Part shown: piece after piece, positions 23,310 to 34,435 of the stretch | How positions within the stretch are numbered: the first letter of the stretch is position 1 | How the letters are laid out: the number at the start of each line of letters is the position of its first letter | Source of the DNA: Gordius sp. MW1 | Taxonomy: Eukaryota > Nematomorpha > Gordioida > Gordea > Gordiidae | Length of the DNA stretch: 64,000 nt | Assembly: GCA_964036665.1 (NCBI GenBank) | Contig: OZ038533.1 | Coordinates: 18,348,575 to 18,412,574, forward strand | Direction of reading: 5' to 3' | Notes under the pieces: model-generated | Told to the model about the DNA's origin: nothing | Database searches by the model: none | Seen by the model: the letters and a program-made list of their open reading frames with translations, nothing else | Position numbers and translations under genes: made by a program

Positions 23310-24735
23310 AATCAAGAATAATTCAGATTTGTTCTATTTATTAGTTATATATTTGACGGAGGGGATTGAGTAAATATATTATATACAAAAATATTAATAA
23401 AACGTTTTAAATGTGTGTACATAATCAAAGGTGTATAACTCCCATTCCTTGAAAGGTATGATGTTTTTGCTTAATTTTACATCATATATGATTTTGATTA
23501 TCGATGAATCCGCAGGAGAAAGGAGCACCCTACCATGTCAACAAGTGAGAGGTTTTTTTTTATAAACACTTAATGTAATTCACTTTAGACGACATTGCAA
23601 AGTTTTGTGCTTAAGGCTGGTAAAAAATGATAAACTTCTTTAAATTTAATATTGAGCTTTATATATTATGAACATTTTTGTATGGGCCAATACATATATT
23701 AAGGTAATTAACCTTAAACTAAAATGTTTTATTTTAAATTTTACATCCAAAATTAAATTTTAGAGTTTTGAGCATTTTGGTTCATGATACTTGCTGTATC
23801 ATTGCTGTAGTTGCTTACTACACGAATATTTCCTTACCCCACCCTCATCTATCTCCACGATTAATTACGCGTAGTAAGACCAGCTGCGCTGGCAAGGCAA
23901 TTATGCTTGAAGGAGCGTACGGGGCATTTATTCTGTGAATTCACACACACAAACCCCCCCCCCCCCATCATCTCTCTCTTATTTATTAGTGTCTGTATAC
24001 GCATCTTAAGGTATACGCATTTTAATGTAACGCATCTTTATGTATACGTGTAGTCCCTCTCCCCCATCGCTCTCTACGCAATTTATATAGTGAGATTCTA
24101 ATACGAGTATTCCCATCATTATTTAGCTCGTAGTTATTTGTAAACGCGTAGGAATACATACGCGTGTTTACATCATATGATACCTCACATGATAGAGATA
24201 TCAATCCGCATATATATTTCTTTTATTAGAATAATTATCATGTTTACATATAATTTTTCTCGCGGATTTTTTGGGCATCGTAGTAATACGTTTTTCATGA
24301 AATAAAGGTATGAATAAGTAAATTATAAGGTAATTAAAAATATCCATAAATATAATCCTAATAACGTAACCCTTAATCATTAACTAATCCTTAAACTCTA
24401 AATCATAATTCCGTTTTATTAAAGTAGTCTTTCATACAATTATATTGATAGATTGTATTAAATTTTATACCGCATTTATGTATGTATATATTTACAAAAA
24501 TAGACAAATGTGATATATAATCAAGAATAATATAAATATCTATAACACAAGATTGCCACATTTGTAAAGTAAATATTCCTAATATTTCATTTCAATATCA
24601 TTAATATCAGTATTCCAATCTTAAGAGAAAAACTTTTTTCTCGATAGTACATTTATAAGTTTATTTTATTATACTTTTTTTTTTAGGTAAAATCTATATA
24701 TGAAAAATATAAAACACGATCAATAAAGAAATAAA
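23310..24735. other. Intergenic AT-rich sequence with short GC patches
   Basis: No gene is recognised. Around 23820-24200 there are several TATACG/CGTATA phrases (AGGTATACGCATTTTAATG and similar) next to the 3' side of the minus-strand RT element and possibly belonging to its untranslated tail. A C-run lies at 23957-23967. Confidence 0.4.
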
Positions 24736-24739
24736 AAGC

Positions 24740-27545
24740 GTGACTACTCTTCATCTTCATTGAGGGCCAGAGGCCAGGTGTCGGAAAATGCCTTATAATT
24801 GTATTTGGCTATTAAAATTCCTATTATTTGGCGCAAAAGAAAACTTGCTGAGTATTTTCCTTCGGGAGATCTCTTTCCCATCAATTTAAAGAAGGCTAAT
24901 GCCTGTTTGCCAAAAGTGGCAGAACAAGAAGCCACGATAGGGATAAAAATTTTAGAGGGAATTATATCACGGTATTTATGAGTTTTGCGTGCTTCCGCTA
25001 GAGCTAATGAGTCAGCGTTATTGTTAGAGGGTGCAAATACGTCGATGCAGGTAAAGTCCCAAGATAGGAACTTACCATACTCCCATGGAATTGTGGATGT
25101 TCCATCGGGGCGCATTCTACCCTCAAGAGTGGGTTCAGATGGTTAAAGAATAGAAGGGAAGCCGGCTTTTAGTAAAGCGGTTTGAATCAAAAGGTTATTC
25201 TTTTGATGGCGAATGAAACGGAATTTGTAAGTTTACAATGTAAGGGGTGGTGGGCCCAAACATCAATTTGTTTCTTACAATTTTTACAAGTCAATTGCTT
25301 GTAAATTAGGATCCCCAGTCTCAAGGCGATCGCGTAAGTAATTTCGGGGCTTGAGAGTACGAGCCCAGAGAACTTGCTTGGAATGCATTTCAGCCATTCG
25401 TGACCAGAGTCAGTCGTTAGTGACCTGAGATTGAAATGCTGTACGGCGTCACAACTCGAAAGTAGGTAAGCGACGGAGCGTGACACTATACTGGCATCCC
25501 AATCGCGTTGTTTGACTGAATCTGGAATAATGGCTCCTGGCATTACATTTTCAAGCCATGATGTTAAAGCAGTTTGCGTTAAAAAATCTTCCGTATGGGT
25601 GGTCAATTTAAAAACGAGATCTTTAACTAGATTGAAAGACGAGAGGAAGGCTACTAGACTAATGGTCAAAGGGGATCTTATTCCTAATCCTCCAGATTTA
25701 GTTGGAAGTATGGCAAGTAACCAGTTAGTATCATTAAAAGATAAGTGTAAAATTTTTTCTAGGAGATTTTTAATTGTGGATTCGTAAAATTAAAGAATAT
25801 ATGTAAAAAAGCAGCGGCTGATCTAAATCCATGCTGAATCTTGGAGATATTAAAAAAGTTTTTTATCATAAAAAAAGCGTGATGTATTGGTAACAATTTT
25901 AAAAGTTCCATTTATGAGGCCAACAAAGCTAAATGTTTACTTAAAAAGTCCTGCAAGCACGGAGATCCGCCTATGGGTGAACCGAGCATAGAAAGTCTTT
26001 CCTTAGCTACGGTGGAATAAGGTTTAAAAATCGAATATTGGTCGCAAGTAGGTGGTCGTAAAATTTCGCATTTGCCATCGTTGAGAGATAGATTTAAAGG
26101 TACACAATAGTCTTTGATGATGTTATGGCTTTAGCGACCTGATCATAGCTGCCCGCCAAAGTCGCATCATCTAGGTACCATACATGTAATGATAGGTCGC
26201 ACGCACTGATCCTTATTTTGGTTAATAGGTTTCTTTATCCCGCAACAAAATAATGGTGGTCATAGGGGATCACCTTTTTCAAATAAGATTATGATGCAAT
26301 CTTTATATTTTGTTCATTCCAATTCTTAATTTCCAATTCTAAAACACGATGATGAACTCTTTGTATTTGTTCAGGATGGGATTTAAAATATGAGGAATAG
26401 GAATAAGGGGAGATATTGAACGAGCTGCATAATAAAGGGACACCCTCTTCCCATTTAGGAAGAGGGGTAAAATTATTAAACTCCTTTTTACTACATAGAA
26501 TTTTACCTAATTTATTTTGTATCCGAGAATTAAATAATGAATTAAATCACACAAGAATTAAAATTATCAATACGATCACACGCGTATATTAAAATTACTG
26601 ATGCGTGTTCATGTTGATAAACAATCAAATATGGGGAGAAATAAATAAATAAGTATAAGCGCGTCGGGGGGAGGGGGGTAAAGTCACACACGTACTGAAA
26701 TTAAATAGAAAGTAAAAGTATCACTATGTACTTAAAGTTACAGGAAAAGGGGTTACTCAGTGAGTATGCCTCTGATAGGCAGATGTACTTCTCGTATAAG
26801 AGATAAGATCAAAAGATCCGACAATGTTAGGAAATCTAACAATAAATGTTGAATTAATCGAATGAGATTTTTTTGTTTTACGAGGGGTTGGGGGAAATGG
26901 GGAATCCACGTATCAAGGGATACGATAACCTTGTTGAAGGCCCTCAGCAGATTTAATTATAAAGGAGCCAAAATTTAAAAGGGATGGTGATCCGTAACTT
27001 TCTAAGATATAATTTGCTTATTGGGGAAACTCTTCTAAAAAATTTTAAAAACGTTTCTATTAAGCTGATTGAAGGCATTTGAGAAATCCAGTTTCACTAG
27101 ACAGTGGTCGGGATGAAGGTTTTGTATTGTGATACCTGCATGGCTTACAGCCTCACATCCTCCCTTCACACTAAAGCCTAATTGATGAGGTGAAAGGGTA
27201 TTGGTCAATGAGGGTTTGATTCGTTTGCAAATTATTTTAGGAATTAAACGGCGGAATACACTCCCAATGGCGATGGGTCTTAAGGAATTGTTAGGTTTTT
27301 TTAAAGCTAAAAGACGTGCCCCAAAGAGAACTGGCCTTATCTCTTGAGGGACATTGGCATTTACAATTAAGTTGCAAAGATGGGTAATTGATACAAGCAA
27401 TGAGTATGAAAAATTGTTCTTTAGATTGATTAAATCTTGCAAGAAGTTAGGTATGCCATCTAACCCTGCAGAGGAATCTAGGGGAAATGAGTTGATAGCT
27501 TCACTAATTTCTTGGGGAGAAAACAATGTAACGCTTCTGCATTCT
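24740..27545 (-). pseudogene. Non-LTR-type retrotransposon RT with C-terminal nuclease-like domain, decayed
   Basis: On the minus strand, 27526-27035 encodes an RT segment: SPQEISEAINSFP, GLDGIPNFL, then LRPIAIGSVFRRL, HQLGFSVKGGCEA and VKLDFSNAFNQLNR, which carries the catalytic aspartate of RT block A. Downstream, 25669-25187 holds a linker with a Cys-rich end (CKNCKK and HHPLHC). The last segment, 25115-24744, has RPDGTSTIPW, WDFTCIDVFAP and a YRDIIP...IPIVASCSATFGKQALAFF run. In related animal elements the RPD..(20)..WD.T..D. pattern ends the ORF and resembles a PD-(D/E)XK nuclease core; that comparison is from memory of the family. Frame breaks between 25800 and 27000 show it is dead. 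A second, poorer copy lies at 44440-45850. Confidence 0.75.
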
Positions 27546-27611
27546 TGAATAAATAATACACCACAATTTTTTTATTGCGAATAATCTTCAACTTTGTAAT
27601 AAAATTTTTAA

Positions 27612-27795
27612 TAGCAGTTTGTCACACTAAGGTGGTCAGCTTCTTTTTTGGATGAGGGGTGACGCTCGGCTATCTAAGCCTGACAGCCCTGTTTACGAAG
27701 TGAAATTTTTAAAACAAAGTGCTAAAAGCGATATTTGAACCTGAGAGCTCTTATTCAAAGACAAGCCTATACCAACTACGCCGCCACCCCCCTTT
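27612..27795 (-). mobile_element. tRNA-headed SINE built from the ends of the RTE element
   Basis: Read on the minus strand from 27795, a tRNA-like head (GGGGGGTGGCGGCGTAG... with a B-box-like AGGTTCAAATAT) is followed by GGCTGTCAGGC.T.GATAGCCG and AGCGTCACCCCT.ATCCAA. These match the 5' region of the RTE at 41266. It then jumps to AGCTGACCAC...GTGTGACAAACTGCTAT, which matches the RTE's extreme 3' end (44330-44358). The 184-bp unit therefore equals head + RTE 5' + RTE 3', the expected layout for a SINE mobilised by that RTE. Target duplications were not identified. Confidence 0.85.
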
Positions 27796-27799
27796 TCGC

Positions 27800-29620
27800 T
27801 CTAATAATAAATCTAATTGACAAAAATTTTATAGTGGGCGGATGATTTGCACAAAGTAAGGCTTGAGCACTGCAGAAAGGAAAAGAGGATGAATCTATCA
27901 TTAACGAGTGGATATCGTAAAATCCTAAAAACGTATAATCTAGCATTTGGATGAAACGTAAAACGGTAGAAGCAAATCATAGTTATTTTACATCTTGAAA
28001 GCTCATGACAGCATATTAAGCGTACACTTTAATTACCATATATTATAATAGGGAATTTGTTATAATGGGAGGAAATTTGATAACTTTGGCATAAATGTAA
28101 ATCGTTTGGTATAACAGGGAGGTAAGAATCACAATTCAAGCAATATGACTTATGCCACAGATTGAGATAATAATATATGAAGGAGTAAGAGTTTTATACA
28201 ATTTAACATTGTTTTAGTGACAACAATGTTTTTACTTTTGCCAAGCAATAACATGTCTATGATTTTAATTCCGCAGGTTCCCGTTAATATTCTTAAATTT
28301 TTTACATAAGTTTTTAGCTGGTTTGGAGAAGTAGCCCTCAATTAAGTAGGTGGTTATCGGTAGACTGAATGGCGTTAATACAAACACCAAAATGAAAGGG
28401 CCCCGGGGCATTCTGAGGGAGACAGATATATCAAGTGTAAAAATGCCATCTACCCTAAGAAATTCTGATTTTAAGTAAGTTTGTGCCATTTATATAAATT
28501 TTAAACTCAAGCTTAGTCGATATTTAATATGCCTCTACTGCCTGGCAAAACAATTGATGAGCTTTGACAGAACTAGAATAAAAGTTTCTCAGACCTAGTT
28601 CTTTAATAAGAAAATTTAATTTAACTGTAAAATAAAAAAGTAACGAATTGAATATGTAACTAATTGTAATATTTTTCATTTTAGTAAAAAGTTCAGTTAA
28701 TCGAAAAGTTGTCTGCAATTTTTTGCAGTGTTTTAATAATGACAAAAGAATGTTCAGATTGCTGAAAGGATCTTAACAAGTGGCAACATCTTTGACACTA
28801 TTTTATTAATATCACTCACCCTATAAAGATTAGGTATATGATGTCGAAGCTGAATATTTAAAACAGTGTCATACAATTTAGACCTATTTTTAACCTTTTA
28901 ATAAGGATAAACCTTTACACCTTTATTTTTAAAACATAAAGGTAACAACATTCAGTTTCTTTATAACAAGTCAGCAAACAGACTTTGTAATAATAAAATA
29001 TTAGACTATATGCTTTTTTCGGAATTTTGATAAATAATGTTTTCTATAAACATTTGAGGTATCCACAGAGATCTTTTAAGCTAGCTTTATTTTTTTAATT
29101 TGTTAATAAATCCTTTTTATTAAAAATAATATTTCTAAAACTTGTAAAATGATGAACTACTATATTTTACCCTCTTTCAGATAAAAAATTTTGTAGATAG
29201 GTAATAGGGGCGTGTACTGCCTCGGGCAATACATTAATTACCGAATTATAGAATGTAGTGTTAACGTGTGACATTTTATCTTTATATCTTCGTTTAGTAT
29301 ACACGAATATCATTCTTTTGCCCTTCCGAACGTCGATTAAAATATTATACCGCATCCAACAATTTATGTAAATAATAAGAATGTATCAAGTATTTATGTT
29401 TTGTTTTAAGACTATATATATGTTTGAAATTGTCGCAAAAATTAAATTCATAATAATTTTTGACATTATTTGGCAACAGTTAAATATTATCCCCTAATTT
29501 AAACGTATATTATTCCTGACCTAATTTTTGCCCCAAACATTGACCAAATTTATGCCCAATATTGACCAAAAATTTTGATATCGTTTTATTTTACCATTAA
29601 CATGCATAGACTAATATATG
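27800..29620. other. Intergenic sequence, no gene seen
   Basis: Several minus-strand frames of 60-75 codons occur (for example 28265-28489 and 28524-28745), but none has a recognisable motif, good codon composition or splice context. Treated as non-coding. Confidence 0.45.
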
Positions 29621-29624
29621 CATA

Positions 29625-29924
29625 GACTAATAAAACTATAGACTGCCGAACAGCTGATAATTTTACAGCAAATATAGCCACCGCCATTTTGTGGGAAATT
29701 TAAACCAAACAATAGAATTCAGCAAAATTTATTGTTCTAATCTACTTATTTTTTTAATTTATAAATTAAGTTATTAGTCTTATTTATTTTCTTTAATATT
29801 TTATTGTGGAGAAGTATATATATACCTATTGTTGAATTTTTCCTACAATATGGCAGCTATTTTGGTGTATGAATGATTTTAATAGTAAAAATCAGCTGTT
29901 CGGCAGTTTATAATTTTATTAGTC
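29625..29924. mobile_element. MITE with about 40-bp TIRs
   Basis: The left arm, GACTAATAAAACTATAGACT then GCCGAACAGCTGAT, is repeated in inverted orientation at 29885-29924 with a few mismatches. Secondary pairing continues inward (CCACCGCCATTTTGTGG against CCTACAATATGGCAGC). The element is 300 bp, non-coding, and its right end directly abuts the next MITE. Confidence 0.75.
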
Positions 29925-30107
29925 GGTGCCCTATCAACTCGCAGAAAACAATCTCGCCGAAAAATAATGTCCCCCAGCTAAAAAAAGGTCCCCAAGCTTA
30001 TTAACCCTAACCCATCAACCAATCACAAATTTGGGGACATTTTGGGGACATTTTTTAGCTGGGGGACATTATTTTCGAGATTGTTTTCGGCGAGTTGACG
30101 GGCTACC
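29925..30107. mobile_element. Palindromic MITE immediately upstream of MED18
   Basis: Arms of about 65 bp are inverted copies: 29925-29990 (containing CAACTCGC, AAAACAATCTCG and AATGTCCCCCAGCTAAAAAA) and 30045-30107. The middle is about 55 bp. The outer end at 30107 lies only 45 bp before the MED18 ATG, so the element supplies most of that gene's proximal promoter or leader. No target duplication was clearly seen. Confidence 0.8.
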
Positions 30108-30152
30108 ATGAGAGACGAGCATATACTAAAAAAATGTAACTAGTTGTCACAA

Positions 30153-30998
30153 ATGGAGCAGACGCTTGTTGAAAATCCAGGATATATTCAGCCTCAGGAA
30201 TATTTTTTACAAGGCATAGTTGGAGAAAATCATTTAGAAAATGCCATTCAGAAGTTAAAGGGATTAAGTGATGATTCCGATAAGCCTATACAGGAATTTC
30301 AGGACCATGAAATAGGACTTATATTACATACAAGTAAACTTAATTACAATATTTATAACAAGTTAAAGAAACTGCAACTAACACAAATTCCTATTTTCGG
30401 ATTAAATTAAGGCGGTCATTAATTAATCAAAACCTTTGCTACTTGCGTTATCATGGTCCCATTGAGAGTCTTGATAAAAATATTCAAACTTTATATAGAA
30501 CATCACTTGAAATTCCTGTTTCAAATAATGCTTTGTCATATTTTATTGAGATGGGATTTCAGTAACATCAATTCTCTAATACATTGATTAGGTGTTTAGG
30601 CAGGAATATGAATATATAGCTAAAGGTTATCTTTTTCACAAAGGCAAATTAAAAGTTACTTTATCCAAAATATTTAATGTAAGTTTTATAATATAAAATT
30701 TAATCTCTTGTATAGATTATAAGGCCTGGTAACTATGAGACCTTGGAACCTTTATCCTCATCATATTTAATTGACTTTAGCATAGTTGCTCCTCCTAGCC
30801 AAGTATTAAAATAATATGCTAACAAATGAAAAAATTAAATAGAAAAATCTAGCTGAAACAATCAAACTATTTGCAGATCAATTGAAACCGTAAGCTAATA
30901 TTATACTTATTAATGAGGATTTATAATATTGTTATTTTATTATTAGCTTAGTAAAGATTGAGAAAATGAATATAAGACCTCCAGTAGGCTCTTTTTAA
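30153..30998 (+). CDS. MED18: Mediator complex subunit 18
   Basis: Six exons join with consistent phase: 30153-30361, 30412-30561, 30600-30678, 30716-30802, 30843-30889, 30947-30998 (TAA). They total 624 nt, 207 residues, against about 208 in human MED18. Family landmarks in order: EYFLQG near the N-terminus, LKGLSDD, the DHEIGLIL stretch, LRYHGPIE, FIEMGF, YIAKGYLFHKG, KIFN, RPGNYETLEPLSSSYL, DFSIVAPPSQ, LFADQLKP. MED18 forms a beta-barrel head-module subunit with MED20 and acts in RNA polymerase II transcription in the nucleus. Introns are 50, 38, 37, 40 and 57 nt; those at 30362 and 30803 carry CTAAC branch-like motifs. Each apparent stop or frameshift is explained by one of these introns, so the gene looks intact. 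The start is the first ATG; a MITE ends 45 bp upstream. Confidence 0.93.
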
Positions 30999-31440
30999 TC
31001 ACTCACAAATGTTCATCACTTATAATATTGCAATGGCAGATGTGTAAGTTAGCTTTGTTTAGCAAATTATAAAACCAGTTATAACTAATAGATAACTGCA
31101 ATCATACCTTCATTTTTACATACAAACTTGTCATATATGTGTTTATTGTATTTGTAATATTTTTTATAAATAAAATGGTATATAAACACAAATAATTAAC
31201 AAATGGCCAATAAATTAATATTTAATTTTTTTACAATTTCATCGAATTTAATTAATATTAATTAGTTTATAAATATAAATAAATCATACACCATATAACT
31301 AAAAAGAACTGTTTCCCGAATTTTTATTAGTTAAGTAAAAATGGAAATTTGTTGGAAATGGCTAAAACAATTTCCTAGACACAAAAACGTAAAAAGATTT
31401 TTTATAAATACACTCTAATTATAAAAATAAAACAAGTTGA
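30999..31440. other. MED18 3' flank, AT-rich
   Basis: No gene seen. AATAAA at about 31168 (in TTTATAAATAAAATGG) is a candidate poly(A) signal. Confidence 0.4.
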
Positions 31441-31505
31441 ATTTTTTACCCTCTCCCCCACCCGCCCCCTTATTACTCTATCACTCACCCAGGGGGTAGT
31501 CTTTT
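31441..31505. repeat. Isolated unit related to the 9.8-11.1 kb minisatellite
   Basis: TTTTTTACCCTCTCCCCC, CCCCCTTATTA and CTATCACTCACCCAGGGGG occur in the same order as in one unit of the large minisatellite (ACCCTC...CCCC TTATTTTTTA ... CTTTCTCACC AGGGG). A single copy 20 kb away suggests the minisatellite grew from a dispersed element. Confidence 0.55.
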
Positions 31506-31523
31506 CTTATACAATACATCTTA

Positions 31524-32316
31524 GCAACTATTTGCAAAGAATAAACATCGATCTATCACAGGCAATATATGCCGCCGAAAATGCTATTTGCCAAATCAAA
31601 GATTTGCGTAAAAATCCGAAGAGGAGTTTAAAACTATTTTTACCATTGTTTCAAAGTTTAAAAAAAGTCATGATTTTTTCATTACTATTCCTAGAAGGAC
31701 GTCCCTTCAAACATTAAGGTCAACATACAGACAACATGCCCCGAAGCCTATTACTGGATCCCGTTGTATAATGCCTTTTTGGATTCGGTTTTAGCTGAAT
31801 TAGATGAACGATTCACTAAAAACCAACAGATACTTATGGAATTTGATACCCTGTTTATTGGATGCCCCGATCAACTCACCCCTCAAATATTAAATAATTT
31901 TTTAATGCAAAATTTTATGAAGATGATCTTGAAGGACCAGAAGAGCAGTTTGAATCCGATATTAAATCGTGGTATTCATCGTTTAAAGACTGCAATTCAG
32001 AAAAATTACCCAGCAATGCATTGGATACCTTATCCGATCATGCCTCTAAACTCAATCTTTATCCTAATATTAAAATTCTTTGCCATATTCTAGCAGCCTT
32101 ACCTGTGACAACGTGCTCTAATGAGCAGTGTTTTACAGTGCTAAAAAGACTTAAAACATGTCTTAGAAGCACAATTGGGCAAGAAAGGTAAACTATGGTT
32201 TTATTAGTTTTTAATTTAGGCTCACCGGATTAACGTTGCTCTATGTACACAGGCAATATACCCCTGATACTGAAAATGTTGTAAATGCGTTTCTATCTAA
32301 AAATCGTCGATATTGA
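31524..32316 (+). pseudogene. hAT-family transposase C-terminal part
   Basis: The region starts with a QRINIDLSQAIYAAENAI segment. Then come YNAFLDSVLAELDERF and, in a shifted frame, a LYPNIKIL...LPVTTCSNEQCFTVLKRLKT run, which is the hAT C-terminal dimerisation signature. A GT..AG intron of only 32 nt at 32188-32219 rejoins GQER to LTGLTLLYVHR in frame, and the frame ends at TGA 32314-32316. The order and wording match the ZMYM1/THAP-associated type of hAT transposases. A frame change near 31905 and missing N-terminal catalytic parts show it is not intact as it stands. TIRs were not found around it. Confidence 0.75.
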
Positions 32317-33170
32317 TTTTCAATTCATATTATTTTTATATTGTATATTTAATATAAATAAACATTTGTTGGAGTTTTACTTTAAGTATTTTATTATTTT
32401 TAAGCTATTGTCACTTTAAACTTTTAGGGAAAAAAACAATCCCAAAAATTAGTAAAAAATTTCACCTTGAAATTTTTCTAAAACCACCCATGCAAAAAAT
32501 CTTAGTTACGCCTATGATTAATACGACCATTTATTAATCAGGATCTAGAGTAAATACTTAATCTAAACCTTTCACTCAAGACAACAATGTTATCGCTTGG
32601 ACAAGGTTTATATAGTTTTTTGCACACAACGGTGAGGGCTCTTAGTTGACATATTCATAAGACTAATGATTTTTGCATAGTAGCTACAAATTTCGCATTC
32701 ACATCCCAATAATTTTTAAGGACCAGCATATGGTGAAAATTGCAAATGCTAACCCATAGTCATAGCTTTCTTCAATAGACATTAAATGTTGATTCGTCAA
32801 AGATATCTGCCATATTAGGTACGATAATTTAAAATGGAAATTTGTCAAGCCAAAGACAATACCGCTTTATATTGCCTAACAACCATCGTTCCATCAATCA
32901 ATTATCGCGGGCTGATAATTAATTTATTGATTTTAATTGCATTTTGTTTTAACCGAGAGCTATAAACCTTGTAACTTATTCTTAAAATGTATAGCCACGA
33001 TAAATCTTTTACTCAATCTTATTCCCTTTGGTTGAATATCCGATGCCTTTCCCCATACTTGGCTTAATAAAATGTGAAAGCCAAAATACACATCGTGTTC
33101 AAATCAACATTCATGAAATGGTTTCATGAAAAGAAGTTGTTTTACGTAGGTAATCGCTATGTATGCATTA
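32317..33170. other. Intergenic sequence, no gene seen
   Basis: No recognisable coding sequence. CAAAAAATCTTAGTTACGCC at about 32493 resembles one end of the CATGGGCGTAGCC MITE family. Confidence 0.4.
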
Positions 33171-33179
33171 TCAAGCCGC

Positions 33180-34427
33180 CAGGGTTTCTTTCAGGGGGGA
33201 GCCCGGGGGGTATTACCAATACCCCCCCCCCCCCCCCCCGGAGATTTTTGATTGAAGGAAGCATGAACTCAAGCTCCATCATGAAGTCATAAATTATATT
33301 AATAGGCTAAAATTGAAATTCAATAAATTATTTTATTTTGTCAATAAAAAAAAATATAAATCGGCGAAATCAAATTTCTTTTACAAATCAGATGGAAATC
33401 ATTCATAGACATCATTTTTTTACACCTGTGAACCCTAATTTACAACCTTGAAAGTTACAAATTATCTGTAATTAAAAAGTATCAATAGATAAATAAACAT
33501 AAATAAATTTTAGAATTATTAAATCACTATCTTACTTAAAAACTTAAAAAGAATTACATTATTAATAATTGATTCTATTGTTTGTTTTTTATTGATATAA
33601 TATGCTTTTTTTGAATTGCAGATGTCTGGTAAATATAAAAGTACTCTTTTACACTACTTTAGTAAAAAGGAAAAGCCTAATAAAAAAGATGAAATTTTAA
33701 TTATGTATGGGTATTTGTGTTTATATAAAATAAGACATGAATATGTTTGTCTGTAATAGGTAAAGATGGGACTGACTTAAAAAAACTCTTGTTTTATCCC
33801 TTACTATGGGAAATTATGGTAATTATTTTTAAGCATTAGATATTTTAAATATATATAAGTTAAAGGCAGATATTATTCTGCTTCCAGCAGTGAAATTCAC
33901 ATGAACTCTGAAAGAGGCAATAAAGATTTTGGTTTTAATATAGAAGTATTATATATATTTTCATGTTTTAGGACAAGATGAAAATTGTAATTCTGCTGGA
34001 GTGGGGAAAACTGTCTCTTCTTTTTCTTATGATAAAAATATTAAAATTATGCAAGTTGATAGAGATGAGTGTATTGGCAGCTCTACTAATTGCTCAGTCT
34101 CTGAAAGTGAAAAACATGGGCAAAATTTAAAACTTAAACCATCATATAAATTTATGATTTCATGGACATCTAAATACAAATGTGATGAAGCCTTAGGTGG
34201 GGCTTTATGCTCTGTCTGTTTTCTTTACAACGTACTTTCTTAAAAGAACACTTGCCCGTTAAAATATTACATGTATTTATTTAATGATTATGCGTGTATG
34301 CGTATCTATTTATATATCACTTAAATCACCAATAAAAATCAGTAAATATTATATAAAATGGTTATGCAATGAAAAAATTTTTTACCCCCCCCCCCCCCCC
34401 GGAGCATTTTTTCTGAAAGAAACCCTG
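33180..34427 (+). mobile_element. Non-autonomous hAT transposon with 8-bp duplication
   Basis: The ends are CAGGGTTTCTTTCAG (33180) and its exact inverse CTGAAAGAAACCCTG (ending 34427). Both are flanked by CAAGCCGC (33172-33179 and 34428-34435), a perfect 8-bp target duplication diagnostic of hAT. The 1,248-bp interior keeps part of a transposase N-terminus: an ATG at 33622 after an intron-like acceptor opens MSGKYKSTLLHYFSKK, and 34001-34243 encodes a segment ending in CSVCFLYN, like the TTF-type zinc finger preceding ZMYM1-like hAT transposases. G/C runs lie just inside each end (33225-33240, 34385-34400). The catalytic domain is deleted. Confidence 0.9.
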
Positions 34428-34435
34428 CAAGCCGC

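Noticed and set aside
30144-30410. A standalone 88-residue gene at the MED18 start
   Set aside because: It is MED18 exon 1 plus read-through into the first 50-nt intron; the true start is the ATG at 30153.
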